A DNA stretch of 64,000 nucleotides from Blastococcus sp. CT_GayMR16 (GTDB lineage: Bacteria; Actinomycetota; Actinomycetes; Mycobacteriales; Geodermatophilaceae), in contig NZ_SPQK01000002.1 in assembly GCF_004570875.1 (NCBI RefSeq), forward strand, positions 124,001-188,000, written 5' to 3'. Each line of letters begins with the position of its first letter. The first letter of the stretch is position 1. The notes beneath the pieces were generated by a model. It saw only the letters and a list, made by a program, of their open reading frames with translations, ran no database searches and was not told where the DNA came from. Positions 1 through 8,148 of this stretch are shown here, one piece after another. The translations under genes were made by a program, and so were the position numbers.

Positions 1-146
1 GTGAGCACCTGCTTGAGCGCGACCCGTCGTCCGAGCAGCTCGTCCTGGGCCAGCCAGACAGCCCCCATGCCGCCCCCGCCGATCTGCGACTGCAGCCGGT
101 AACGCCCCGCGACCAGGCGGCCGGGAGCGGTCAGGGGACGGGTCAT
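1..146 (-). CDS. Serine/threonine protein kinase, N-terminal fragment (runs off the window)
   Basis: Only the first 48 codons are present, read leftwards from an ATG at 144-146. The translated start has a short Pro/Leu-rich lead followed by [10 protein letters not shown] and GGGGMGAVW, the glycine-rich ATP-binding loop of Hanks-type (PknB-like) kinases. It continues to VALKQV, where the Lys is the expected ATP-anchoring lysine. Catalytic loop and any transmembrane or PASTA region lie outside the window, so substrate and topology cannot be judged. The family call rests on the loop and the VALK lysine in the right order and spacing. Confidence 0.85.
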   Translation of the reverse strand, partial: MTRPLTAPGRLVAGRYRLQSQIGGGGMGAVWLAQDELLGRRVALKQVL

Positions 147-166
147 GGGTGCGGCGGGTCCGGGCT

Positions 167-514
167 TCAGACGCCGGACGGGACGCCGAAGCGGCGCACG
201 TACTCTTCCTGGGCGCCGGCCGGTAGGGCGTCGTAGAGGGTGCCGAGCTCCTCGTGCACCGACGGGTCGAGGTCGTCGAAGATCTGCTTCCAGCTCGGCG
301 CCTCGTCATAGCTGCGGGTCAGCAGCAGCTCCCACGCCTGCGACTGCCGGTCCCGCTTGCCTCGCTCGGCCACGAACTCCGACAGGTAGGCGTCCTTCGC
401 GGCTGCCTTCTCCTCGGCCGTCGCGCCGGGAGGCAGTGCCGCGGCATCGCCGCCCCTGAGGACGCCGACGATGGCCTCGACCACTTCCGGCCGCACCTCG
501 CTCGGTTCGCTCAT
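167..514 (-). CDS. Hypothetical protein, 115 aa, acidic, soluble
   Basis: The ATG at 512-514 is preceded by a good ribosome-binding site (AGGAGGCAGGAC). The product is small, charged and without signal peptide or membrane segment. The middle is rich in Ala/Glu/Lys and likely helical; the C-terminal half carries aromatic and acidic residues ([10 protein letters not shown]). I do not recognise a family. It lies 20 bases downstream of the kinase start in the same direction, and may precede the kinase in one transcript. Codon use matches neighbouring genes, so it is probably real. Confidence 0.6.
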   Translation of the reverse strand: MSEPSEVRPEVVEAIVGVLRGGDAAALPPGATAEEKAAAKDAYLSEFVAERGKRDRQSQAWELLLTRSYDEAPSWKQIFDDLDPSVHEELGTLYDALPAGAQEEYVRRFGVPSGV

Positions 515-676
515 GTCCTGCCTCCTCTCTCGTCGCCCCCGCTTGCGGGCACTTCCCCGGCGGCCGGAAGATCAACCGCCTGCGGTGAGGATGCCGCACG
601 CCCGCTCGTCCGGCGCCCCCGGGCGGTGTGGCGGCAGCACCTCATCCGGTCGCCCGGTACGATCGCCGTGCACGTT

Positions 677-761
677 GGAGGATTCGCCTAGTGGCCTATG
701 GCGCTCGCTTGGAAAGCGGGTTGGGATAAAACCCTCGGGAGTTCGAATCTCCCATCCTCCG
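677..761 (+). tRNA. tRNA-Ser (anticodon GGA)
   Basis: Acceptor arm GGAGGAT (677-683) pairs with ATCCTCC (754-760). The anticodon loop TTGGAAA gives anticodon GGA, reading UCC serine codons. A long variable arm (GGG-loop-CCC around 723-735) is the class II hallmark of tRNA-Ser, and the T arm has GGGAG-TTCGAAT-CTCCC. The discriminator is G. The CCA end is not encoded. Confidence 0.95.
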
Positions 762-840
762 CAGTCGCGACGGTGGTCTCGCACCGAACCGTCGCCGAAC
801 CGGTATCGCCCCGGTGGCCGCCGCGCCACCATGGACGGCC

Positions 841-2346
841 ATGGACACGGTCGTGATCGACGTGGCCCGCGTGCCACTGACGGACCTGCTGAGCATCGCC
901 CGGGGCGCGTCGGTCGGGCTGGCCGACGGTGCACGTGAGCGGATCGCGTCCGGACGGCGGGTCGTCGACGGAGTCCTGGCCAGCGGCCGCGCGGTCTACG
1001 GGCTGACCACCGGCGTCGGTCACCTCCGGGACGTCCGCGTTCCGGACGGCGAACTCATCGGGCAGCAGTACATGATCGTGATGACCCACTCCGGAGGCTT
1101 CGGTCCGCTGCTCCCGACGGAGGTGGTCCGGGCCGCGATGGCGGTGCGGCTGGTGGGCCTGACGCGCGGCGGGTCAGGTGCGAGCCCCGCAGTCGCCGAG
1201 TCACTGGTCGGCCTGCTGAACGCGGGCGTCCATCCCCTGCTGCCGCGGACCTCCTCCGTCGGAGCCGGTGACCTCGGCGCGATGGCGCTGGTCGCCCAGG
1301 TCGCGATCGGAGCGGGTCGCGCGGAGTACCTGGGCGAGCTGCTCAGCGGCGGCGAGGCGCTCGCCCGGGCGGGGATCGCACCGCTGGTCCTGCAGGCCAA
1401 GGACGGACTGGCGATGGTCTCGGCCAACGGGGTGTCGGTCGGGCAGGGTGCCCTCGTCGCGGAGCGGGCCGGCGTCCTGGCCGACGCCGCCGAGCTGGTC
1501 GCCGCCCTGTCGATGGAGGCGACCCGCGGGAATCCCTCCGTCGCGCTGCCGGTGGTCGCCGAGGGCAAGCCGTTCCCCGGCCTGGCGGAGTCGTGCCGGC
1601 AGCTGCGCGAGGCGCTGTCGGGCAGCTACCTGCTCGGCTCCGGCGTCCCGGCCTCGGTGCAGGACCCGCTGTCCTACCGCGTCGTCCCGCAGGTGCACGG
1701 GGCTTTCCGCGACACCACCGCCTTCGTCGCGCAGACGGTCGAGACCGAGCTGAACTCCCAGGCGGACAACCCGCTCGTGTCGCCGTCGGACGGCACGCTG
1801 GTCTCCAACGGCAACTTCCACCCGGTGCTGCTCGCCGTTGCCTTCGACGCCCTGCGGGTGGCGATCGCGCACGTCGGCCAGCTCAGCGACCGGCGTCTCG
1901 GGCACCTCTGGGCGGCGTTCTTCGAGGCGATGTCCGGCGGGAGCCCGTCGTTCGAGGGCCCTCCGCCGGACCTGCCGGGGATGCACCTGCGCTACGCCGC
2001 GGCCGCCGCCTACGCGGAACTGCGCCAGCTGGCGGCTCCGGTCAGCCTCGACGTCGGCGTCCTCGACCAGGGCGTGGAGGACCACTCCACCGCTGCTCCG
2101 CTGAGCGTGCGGAAGGCCGACGAGGCGCTCGACCTGCTGGCCGACATCCTGACGATCGAGCTCCTCCTGGCCGCCGACATCCTCGACCTGCGGCCGGAGC
2201 TGCCGACCCTGGGCGCGGGGACGGCGGTGCTCTACGGCTCGGCGCGCGGCGCGATCGCCGCGCTCTCCGACCGGTCCACGGACGCCGTCCACGCGGCCGT
2301 CCGCGCCACCCTGTCCGCGTCCGGCGTCCGCAGCCGTCGCAGGTAG
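841..2346 (+). CDS. Aromatic amino acid lyase (histidine ammonia-lyase) family protein lacking the MIO Ala-Ser-Gly motif
   Basis: 501 aa from ATG 841; an in-frame GTG at 814 would add nine residues. The fold family is clear: VYGLTTGVG near residue 55, VQDPLSYR and VPQVHG mid-protein, SNGNFHPVL, and GVEDHSTAAPLSVRKA in the C-terminal half. Canonical HAL/PAL enzymes form their electrophilic MIO cofactor from an Ala-Ser-Gly triad inside SVGASGDL. Here the text is SVGAGDLGAM: the serine is absent and the segment is one residue shorter. The position of catalytic Tyr280 of Pseudomonas HAL is Leu (DPLSYR), and the Asn of the NGT motif is not conserved. The usual N-terminal Tyr, the His in MTHSGG, the Arg after DPLSY and the late Glu remain. 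It is therefore unlikely to be an ordinary MIO ammonia-lyase; substrate unknown. Its 3' end overlaps the convergent EamA gene by 115 bases. Confidence 0.8.
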   Translation: MDTVVIDVARVPLTDLLSIARGASVGLADGARERIASGRRVVDGVLASGRAVYGLTTGVGHLRDVRVPDGELIGQQYMIVMTHSGGFGPLLPTEVVRAAMAVRLVGLTRGGSGASPAVAESLVGLLNAGVHPLLPRTSSVGAGDLGAMALVAQVAIGAGRAEYLGELLSGGEALARAGIAPLVLQAKDGLAMVSANGVSVGQGALVAERAGVLADAAELVAALSMEATRGNPSVALPVVAEGKPFPGLAESCRQLREALSGSYLLGSGVPASVQDPLSYRVVPQVHGAFRDTTAFVAQTVETELNSQADNPLVSPSDGTLVSNGNFHPVLLAVAFDALRVAIAHVGQLSDRRLGHLWAAFFEAMSGGSPSFEGPPPDLPGMHLRYAAAAAYAELRQLAAPVSLDVGVLDQGVEDHSTAAPLSVRKADEALDLLADILTIELLLAADILDLRPELPTLGAGTAVLYGSARGAIAALSDRSTDAVHAAVRATLSASGVRSRRR

Positions 2347-3230
2347 AGGCCCGCGACGGCGGCGAGCACCAGCAGGCCACCGGCCAGGGCGGCGGGGGCG
2401 AGGCGCTCGCCCAGGAACGCCGTCGCCAGCGCGGTCGCGGTCAGCGGTTCCAGCAGCGTGACGATCGAGGCGACCGCACCCGGCACCGTCCGCAGTCCCG
2501 TGAAGAACAGCGCGTACGCGAGCGCGCTCGGCACCAGCCCGAGGTAGAGCAGCACGGCCAGGGCGACCGGGTCGGTGGTGAACCGCAGCCCGACGATCAG
2601 TGCGACCGGCGTGAGCAGCACGGCCCCACCCGCGAACCCCGCCAGGGTCACCGGGATGCCGGCCGGCACGCCCGCTCCGGCAAGGGTGACCACCGCGTAG
2701 CCGAGCGCCGAGCCGACCGCCATCAGCGCGCCCAGCACGACCGTCGTCCCCGTGTCAGCTCCCGCGGAGATCCCGACGAGCAGCACCAGCCCGGTCAGGG
2801 CGACGACGAGGGCGACAACGGTCGCCCGGTCCGGCCGGCCGTGGCCGAGGAGCGTGGCGCCCACCGCGATGAGTAGCGGTGCCAGGCCGAGGGCGACCAG
2901 CGTCGCGATGCTCACCCCGGCCGTGGCGACAGCGGCGAAGTAGGCGAGTTGGTAGGCGGCCAGCCCGGCACCGACGAGGAGCAGCCGGACGGCTGTGCCG
3001 CGGGTGATCGGGCCCGTCGGCGCGCTGCGACGGCGCCAGGTGAGCGCCGTGCCGATCAGCAGGGCGACCGCGCCGATCGCCATGCGGTGCCAGGCGATGT
3101 CGAGCGGGCCGAGGCCGGCGCGGTCGGCCACGATCTGGCCGCTCACGCCGGAGGTGCCCCAGCACAGTGCGGCCAGGACCACGAGCAGGAAGCCGCGACG
3201 GGACGCGGGCGAGGCGAGGGGGGAGGACAT
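2232..3230 (-). CDS. EamA-family (drug/metabolite transporter) permease
   Basis: 332 aa from ATG 3228-3230, preceded by CAGGAG. About ten hydrophobic segments are arranged as two repeats. The first repeat begins with VLAALCWGTSGVSGQIVADR and the second includes GTTVVLGALMAVGSALGYA and LGLVPSALAYALFFTGL, all typical of the EamA/RhaT exporters of amino acids or metabolites in the cytoplasmic membrane. The last membrane helix ends near LYLRRLR. A 31-residue hydrophilic tail follows and is encoded entirely inside the 3' end of the opposing lyase-family gene, so the tail is probably a read-through extension. Cargo cannot be inferred. Confidence 0.85.
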   Translation of the reverse strand: MSSPLASPASRRGFLLVVLAALCWGTSGVSGQIVADRAGLGPLDIAWHRMAIGAVALLIGTALTWRRRSAPTGPITRGTAVRLLLVGAGLAAYQLAYFAAVATAGVSIATLVALGLAPLLIAVGATLLGHGRPDRATVVALVVALTGLVLLVGISAGADTGTTVVLGALMAVGSALGYAVVTLAGAGVPAGIPVTLAGFAGGAVLLTPVALIVGLRFTTDPVALAVLLYLGLVPSALAYALFFTGLRTVPGAVASIVTLLEPLTATALATAFLGERLAPAALAGGLLVLAAVAGLYLRRLRTPDADRVARTAAWTASVDRSESAAIAPRAEP

Positions 3231-3445
3231 GACGCTCCTGGATCGGTTCCGATGGGGGACTCGGATCCGGAGCACGGTGCGGCGGCAGGCGCGTCAGCGT
3301 CTGCGGCGGTGCGGGAGAGCTCCCGCGGTGCTCCGGGTCAGGAGCGGGGAGGGGGCAGAACCAGGGCGTGCCGCGGCGTCATGGCCGGGGAGCGTAGCGG
3401 GAGGTGTGCGGGGAGCGCTGTCACATTCCTCTACAGTGGAGTCCA

Positions 3446-3532
3446 GACCCCTCGTGTGGCGTCATCCTGTGAACCTCCCCAGGGCCGGAAGGCAGCAAGG
3501 ATAAGCGGGCTCTGGCGGGTGCGCGGGGGGTC
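3446..3532 (+). ncRNA. ffs: Signal recognition particle RNA (4.5S type)
   Basis: The apical domain contains the strongly conserved core GGAAGGCAGCAAGG (3486-3499), which includes the GGAA tetraloop and the internal-loop AGCA that bind Ffh. The closing stem pairs GACCCC (3446-3451) with GGGGTC (3527-3532). Length near 87 nt fits the short bacterial form that targets nascent membrane proteins together with Ffh and FtsY. Ends are approximate and may be processed differently. Confidence 0.92.
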
Positions 3533-3547
3533 CCTTTCTTTCCCCGG

Positions 3548-3609
3548 ACGTGCGAGATCGCCGATCTCGCACGTCTTCGTGGCTCGAAGCATGCGAGATC
3601 GGCGATCTC
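3548..3609. repeat. Pair of GCGAGATCG palindromes behind the SRP RNA
   Basis: The first copy, 3548-3574, is a perfect dyad: ACGTGCGAGATCG, one central C, then its exact complement. A second imperfect copy, 3592-3609, repeats TGCGAGATCG followed by GCGATCTC. Both lie between the SRP RNA and the 3' end of the leftward gene 3626-4411. As RNA the first copy gives an 11-bp stem with a five-base loop and could terminate transcription both ways. No T-run follows, so an interspersed palindromic repeat is equally possible. Confidence 0.6.
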
Positions 3610-3625
3610 CGGCGGGTAGGGCCGG

Positions 3626-4411
3626 TCAGCCGACGACCACCGAGGCGATCAGGTCGCGCGCCATCTGTTCACCCGTCGATCCCGGGACGAGCTGAGCCCC
3701 GAGGCTGATGCGGCGGCCTCCCGCCAGGATGTCCAGACCAACGACCGTCTTGTCGACCGTGCTTCCAGACAGGTCACCGGGAGTCCCGGCCGAGATCCAC
3801 ATGTACGCCAGTTCGGCGCCAGGAACGGTGACCGCTTCGACCCCGTCGGTCGGGGGGAGGCCGCCCTGGAACGTGTTGAGAATCTTGACGGACACGAAGG
3901 AGTACTCGTCCCCGCCCAGAGACGGCCCGTTCCAGGTCAGTGAAGGACCGTCCATCCAACTCGACACCGGGGTCGTGTCCACCGTGTCCGCGGCGCGGGC
4001 GCCCGGCGGGACCGCGAACGTGACGCCCTGGAACGCGCGGGGTTCCCAACGTTCCGCGGCTTCCTGCTCGGCCCGCCGCGCGGCTTCCTCGGCGGCCGCG
4101 GCAGCTGCGGCCTCCTCGGCGGTCGGGGCCGCGTCGGGTGTCGAGGGAGCGGTCGTGGTGGTGACGATGCCGTTGCGATCCGCCACGTCACCGTCTGCAC
4201 CTGCCGACAGCAGGCCGGCTGCAGCCGTTGTACCGACGACCACAGCCGCGGTCGCGGTCGCGACGGCGACGAGAACGAGGCGTCCCCGGCGCTTCCGCTT
4301 GTGCTGGGCCCGGGCGGCCGCTACCTGCCGGCGCGGGTCGACGGCGGGGGTCAGTTCGTCGGCCAGGGAGTGCAGGCGAGCGCTGAGGAGGGACGTGTCC
4401 AGCTCGTTCAT
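3626..4411 (-). CDS. Single-pass membrane protein, probable anti-sigma partner of the SigE-type factor
   Basis: 261 aa. Its ATG overlaps the TGA of the sigma factor gene by four bases, so the two are co-translated. Residues 1-43 are cytoplasmic and basic near the membrane (AQHKRKRRGR). One membrane helix follows at about 44-68 (LVLVAVATATAAVVVG), then an Ala/Glu-rich linker around 95-125 and an extracytoplasmic C-terminal domain with no motif I recognise. No zinc-binding HxxxCxxC anti-sigma signature is visible. The anti-sigma role is inferred only from topology and gene order; a regulated lipoprotein-like surface protein would be the alternative. Confidence 0.6.
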   Translation of the reverse strand: MNELDTSLLSARLHSLADELTPAVDPRRQVAAARAQHKRKRRGRLVLVAVATATAAVVVGTTAAAGLLSAGADGDVADRNGIVTTTTAPSTPDAAPTAEEAAAAAAAEEAARRAEQEAAERWEPRAFQGVTFAVPPGARAADTVDTTPVSSWMDGPSLTWNGPSLGGDEYSFVSVKILNTFQGGLPPTDGVEAVTVPGAELAYMWISAGTPGDLSGSTVDKTVVGLDILAGGRRISLGAQLVPGSTGEQMARDLIASVVVG

Positions 4412-4932
4412 CGGGTGCTCCCCGTGGTCTGCGAGAGGTTGTCGACGGCGGGGTTCATCAGGGCGCGGAGCGCGGACAGTCCCCGGGTGACGTGGTTGTT
4501 GACGGTGCTGCGCGAGCAGCCCATGAGCGCGGCGGTGTCCGCCTCGCTGAGGTCCTCGAAGTACCGGAGGACGACGGCCGTGCGGACCCGTGGCGACAGC
4601 TGCAGCAGTGCCTGGCGCATCTCGTCGGTCTCGGCATGGGCGGACTGGTGATCGCCCGTCCCGGCGTCCGGGAATCGCTCGAGGGGCCGCTCGGTGTTGG
4701 TGAGCCGGCGCAGCCAGCTCAGGTGCGTGTTGATCATCAGGCGCCGCACGTAGGCGACCGGATGGTCGGCCCCGCGCACCTTGGCCCAGGCGCCGTAGGC
4801 CTTGGTGAGTGTCGTCTGCACCAAGTCCTCGCCGAGGTGTGAGTCACCGGTGACGAGGCACGCCGTGCGCAGCAGTTGTGCGCCGTGGGCGGCGACGAAG
4901 TCGGTGAACTCGTCGTCCTTCTGGTCGATCAC
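4408..4932 (-). CDS. RNA polymerase sigma-70 factor, ECF subfamily (actinobacterial SigE-like)
   Basis: 174 aa from GTG 4930-4932, with GAGGAACCA upstream. Region 2 is visible at residues 8-75 (LLRTACLVTGD, HLGEDLVQTTLTKAYGAW, VAYVRRLMINTHLSWLRR). Region 4 is at about 108-160 (LLQLSPRVRTAVVLRYFEDL, then SEADTAALMGCSRSTVNNHV as the helix-turn-helix). The length and the LVTGD/AYVRRLMIN pattern match the SigE/SigM-type family of actinobacteria that directs stress regulons. The downstream membrane protein overlaps it by four bases. The divergent space to dnaX contains a 12-bp palindrome at 4991-5002. Confidence 0.9.
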   Translation of the reverse strand: MIDQKDDEFTDFVAAHGAQLLRTACLVTGDSHLGEDLVQTTLTKAYGAWAKVRGADHPVAYVRRLMINTHLSWLRRLTNTERPLERFPDAGTGDHQSAHAETDEMRQALLQLSPRVRTAVVLRYFEDLSEADTAALMGCSRSTVNNHVTRGLSALRALMNPAVDNLSQTTGSTR

Positions 4933-4990
4933 TGGTTCCTCCGGGTGTTCGCTGTCAGGAGGAAGACGCCCCGAGCCGCCGGTCTCGCCC

Positions 4991-5002
4991 CATACCGGTA
5001 TG
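4991..5002. promoter_or_regulatory. 12-bp palindrome CATACCGGTATG in the sigma/dnaX divergent space
   Basis: A perfect dyad lies 59-70 bases upstream of the leftward sigma-factor start and about 72 bases upstream of dnaX. The surrounding AT-richer stretch (TGTATCGGTTTCATAAA) contrasts with the GC-rich background and probably holds promoter elements. Which gene it serves cannot be decided from sequence alone. Confidence 0.4.
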
Positions 5003-5073
5003 TATCGGTTTCATAAAGGGGGGTCGGTACCTGACCGCGCCGGGGCGTCGGTGGGTGCACGTAACCTCGCGGC

Positions 5074-7260
5074 GTGGCTCTGGCGCTCTACCGCAAGTAC
5101 CGTCCGGCGACCTTCGCCGAGGTGGTCGGGCAGGAGCACGTCACCGCACCGTTGATGAACGCGGTCGACGGCGGACGGATCAACCACGCCTACCTGTTCA
5201 GCGGCCCACGCGGCTGCGGGAAGACGTCGTCCGCGCGGATCCTGGCCCGGTCGCTGAACTGCGAGCAGGGGCCGACGTCCACCCCGTGCGGGGTCTGCGG
5301 GTCCTGCGTCGCGCTCGCGCCCGACGGCCCCGGGTCGCTCGACGTCATGGAGATCGACGCGGCCAGCCACGGAGGTGTCGACGACGCCCGTGACCTGCGG
5401 GAACGCGCCTTCTTCGCCCCCGTGAACAGCCGCTACAAGGTCTACATCGTCGACGAGGCGCACATGGTCACCACGCAGGGCTTCAACGCCCTGCTCAAGG
5501 TGGTGGAGGAGCCGCCGGAGTTCCTCGTCTTCGTCTTCGCGACGACGGAGCCGGACAAGGTCCTGCCGACCATCCGCTCGCGTACCCACCACTACCCGTT
5601 CCGGCTGGTGCCGCCGACGATCCTGCGCGGCCTGCTGGAGAAGACCTGCGCCGCCGAGGGCGTCACCGTCGAGCCGACGGTCTTCCCGCTGGTGGTCCGG
5701 GCCGGCGGCGGTTCGGTCCGCGACTCGCTGTCGATCCTCGACCAGCTGCTGGCCGGCGCCGGGCCCGAGGGCGTCACCTACCGGACCGCCGTCGGCCTGC
5801 TCGGGGTCACCGACGACGCGCTGCTCGACGAGACCGTCGACGCGCTGGCCGCCCACGACGCGCCCGCGGTGTTCCGCGCCGTCGACCGCGTGGTCGAGGC
5901 CGGGCACGACCCGCGGCGGTTCGCGACCGACCTGCTCGACCGGCTGCGCGACCTGATCGTGCTGGACGCGGTCCCCGACGCCGGCGGCAACGGCCTGCTC
6001 GACACCCCGCCCGACCGGCTGGACCTGATGAGCCAGCAGGCCTCGGCGCTGGGCTCCGCGACGCTCTCGCGGATGGCCGACACCGTGCATGCCGGGCTGA
6101 CCGACATGCGGGGGACGACGGCGCCGCGGCTGCTGCTCGAGCTCGTATGCGCCCGCATGCTCCTGCCTGCCACCGACGGGTCCGCGGCGGCGACCCTCCA
6201 GCGGCTCGAACGCCTCGAGCGCCGGATGTCGATCGCCGGCGAGAACCCCGGCCGGCCGTCCGGGGAAAGAAGCGTCGAGGCGCCCGTCCGCGAGGCCGCA
6301 CCTCGGGAGGCCCCGCCGCGCCCGGCACCTGTGCCCGCGCCCGCCCCGGCAGCGGCTCCCGTACCGGCTCCCGAGCAGGACGCCGCCGCACGCAAGGAGT
6401 TCGTCCGCCGATCGCAGCGCAGCGAGACCCCGGCCCCGCCCCGGCCCGAGAGCGCGCCCGCAGCGGCACCCGCACCGGCCGCCGACGACTGGCCCGAGAC
6501 GGTGCAGCCGGGATCGGGCAGCAAGTCCGCACCCGCTCCTGCGTCGACCCCGCGGGCGGCACGCGCGACCACCGAGCCCGATATCCCGCTGCCCCAGGAA
6601 CCGACCGACGACGAGGACTGGCCGCACCCTGCCAGCCCCGCCGCCACCCGTGCCGCCGCGGCCCGCACCGAGGCCGCCGAGAACGGGCAGGCGCCGCCCC
6701 CCCCGCCGCGGGCGGCCGCCGAGTCCTCACCGGCTCCTCGTGGCGGCGAGCCCACCCCGGTCGTCTCGGCGAACCCCGAGCCGGCCGCCGAGGGCGAGCT
6801 GAACACCAGCGACGTCCGGCGGGTCTGGCCGGAGCTGCTCGCCGTCGTCAAGCGGCACAAGCGCACCACCGAGGCGCTGCTGAAGAACGCCCAGGTGCAC
6901 CAGCTCAACAACGGCGTCCTGACGCTGGCGACGTCGTCCCCGGCGCTGGCCCGGCGGCTCGGCGACGACCTGAACAAGGACGTCATCCGCGAGGCGCTCA
7001 ACGAGCTGCTGGGGGTCCGCTGGCGGGTGGACGCCGTCGTCGAGGGTGCCGCCGCGTCGTCCGGTCCGCCCGTCGCCCCGGAACAGGCCCGGGAGGCGGC
7101 CCGCGCCGCCGAGGCCGCGGAGGCCACCGAGCTCATGGCCGAGCGGGCCGCGGAGACCTCGGCCGGCGGCGACCGCGAGCCCGAGCCCGCCGTCGACCCG
7201 GAGCAGGCCGCGCTGTCGCTGCTGCGGGCCGAGCTCGGCGCCCGTCCCGTCGACAGCTAG
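5074..7260 (+). CDS. dnaX: DNA polymerase III subunit gamma/tau
   Basis: 728 aa from GTG 5074 (MALALYRKYRPATFAEVVGQ is the conserved family start). It is the clamp-loader ATPase that loads the beta sliding clamp. Walker A is GPRGCGKT near residue 48, followed by the zinc-binding cysteines CEQGPTSTPCGVCGSC, the Walker B DEAHM and the sensor region FATTEPDKVLPTI. Residues about 395-570 are a Pro/Ala/Glu-rich linker. A folded C-terminal domain (VRRVWPELLAVVKRHKRTTE) follows, expected to contact the polymerase alpha subunit. I see no A-rich slippery site, so a single tau-length product is expected, as in other actinobacteria. Its TAG shares bases with the TAG of the convergent amidase gene. Confidence 0.97.
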   Translation: MALALYRKYRPATFAEVVGQEHVTAPLMNAVDGGRINHAYLFSGPRGCGKTSSARILARSLNCEQGPTSTPCGVCGSCVALAPDGPGSLDVMEIDAASHGGVDDARDLRERAFFAPVNSRYKVYIVDEAHMVTTQGFNALLKVVEEPPEFLVFVFATTEPDKVLPTIRSRTHHYPFRLVPPTILRGLLEKTCAAEGVTVEPTVFPLVVRAGGGSVRDSLSILDQLLAGAGPEGVTYRTAVGLLGVTDDALLDETVDALAAHDAPAVFRAVDRVVEAGHDPRRFATDLLDRLRDLIVLDAVPDAGGNGLLDTPPDRLDLMSQQASALGSATLSRMADTVHAGLTDMRGTTAPRLLLELVCARMLLPATDGSAAATLQRLERLERRMSIAGENPGRPSGERSVEAPVREAAPREAPPRPAPVPAPAPAAAPVPAPEQDAAARKEFVRRSQRSETPAPPRPESAPAAAPAPAADDWPETVQPGSGSKSAPAPASTPRAARATTEPDIPLPQEPTDDEDWPHPASPAATRAAAARTEAAENGQAPPPPPRAAAESSPAPRGGEPTPVVSANPEPAAEGELNTSDVRRVWPELLAVVKRHKRTTEALLKNAQVHQLNNGVLTLATSSPALARRLGDDLNKDVIREALNELLGVRWRVDAVVEGAAASSGPPVAPEQAREAARAAEAAEATELMAERAAETSAGGDREPEPAVDPEQAALSLLRAELGARPVDS

Positions 7261-8099
7261 CTGCCGAGGAACGCCAGCACTCCAGCGGTGAGCTGCGCGG
7301 CGATCGCGTCCCGCCCGGCGGGGTCGGACATCAGTGCTGCGTCGGCCGCGTTGCGCATGTTCCCGCACTCGACGTAGACGGCGGGCACGGTGTTGAGGTT
7401 CAGACCGGCCAGGTCCGGGCGGGCGTCGAGCCCGTCGGCGCCCGTGTAGTCGCTCACCGGCTGGACGGCGGTCATCGCGTCCCGCATCGCGCCGGCCAGC
7501 GCGGCGGTCGCGGCAGCGACCTGCGGCCCGGCCAGGTCCAGGGACGACGTGATCACGTGGAAGCCGCGGCCGCCTGCACCCGCGCCGTCCCCGTGGATGC
7601 CGACGAACGCCGCCGCCCCGACCTGCCCGGCCAGCTGCCCGCGCACGTCGACGCACGGACCCACGCCGCCGTCGTCCTCGCGGGTGAGGACGACTGTCAC
7701 CCCGGCGGCGCTCAGCCGGTCGCGCATCCGCAGGGCGACGTCCCAGGTGAAGGCGTGCTCGGCGAACCCGGCGTTCGTCGCCGTGCCGGTGGTGTTGCAC
7801 GGCTTGGTCCCGCCGGTGCCGTCGGGCACGGGGGCGTTGACGACCTCCGGATGGGCCGCGTTGCCGCCGTTGTGCCCCGGATCGAGGACGACGACCTGCC
7901 GCGGCGCCGGAGGCGGCGTCGGGGCCGGTGCGGGTGGTAGCGAGGGCACGACCGGCGCCGACGAGACCGGAGGAACCGACGCGGCCCGACCGGACGTGCC
8001 GCGAGACGTCGCATCCGTCGGGTCCGCCGACGACCCGGCAGCCGAACAACCGGTGGCCAGGACGGCTGCCAGCGCGAGGATCGCCAGTGACCTGCGCAT
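7257..8099 (-). CDS. N-acetylmuramoyl-L-alanine amidase (Amidase_3), lipoprotein
   Basis: 280 aa. The N-terminus [20 protein letters not shown] is a lipoprotein signal with lipobox ATGC. After a Ser/Pro-rich linker to about residue 65, the zinc amidase domain begins with [11 protein letters not shown] (zinc His). It contains NAGFAEHAF (zinc Glu), the HGDGAG segment (zinc His) and [10 protein letters not shown] with the catalytic Glu. It cleaves the amide between MurNAc and the stem peptide at the outer face of the membrane. M. tuberculosis has the equivalent enzyme (Rv3717) next to ebfC and recR, as here. The convergent stop codons with dnaX overlap (CTAG), with no terminator between them. 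Confidence 0.92.
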   Translation of the reverse strand: MRRSLAILALAAVLATGCSAAGSSADPTDATSRGTSGRAASVPPVSSAPVVPSLPPAPAPTPPPAPRQVVVLDPGHNGGNAAHPEVVNAPVPDGTGGTKPCNTTGTATNAGFAEHAFTWDVALRMRDRLSAAGVTVVLTREDDGGVGPCVDVRGQLAGQVGAAAFVGIHGDGAGAGGRGFHVITSSLDLAGPQVAAATAALAGAMRDAMTAVQPVSDYTGADGLDARPDLAGLNLNTVPAVYVECGNMRNAADAALMSDPAGRDAIAAQLTAGVLAFLGS

Positions 8100-8148
8100 C
8101 CGGCCAGCGTGTCACTCCGCTGACGTATCCGCGGCCTACTCTCGTGGC

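Noticed and set aside
1201-2292. Long open frames antisense to many genes (for example opposite the lyase-family gene, dnaX, Mrp genes and the PBP gene)
   Set aside because: They are expected in very GC-rich coding DNA. Translations are Arg/Gly/Pro/Ala-rich low complexity without motifs, and the opposite strand encodes recognisable families.
6100-6800. Possible programmed frameshift in dnaX giving a gamma form
   Set aside because: No slippery A-run or adjacent stem is visible, and the Pro/Ala linker is continuous in one frame.
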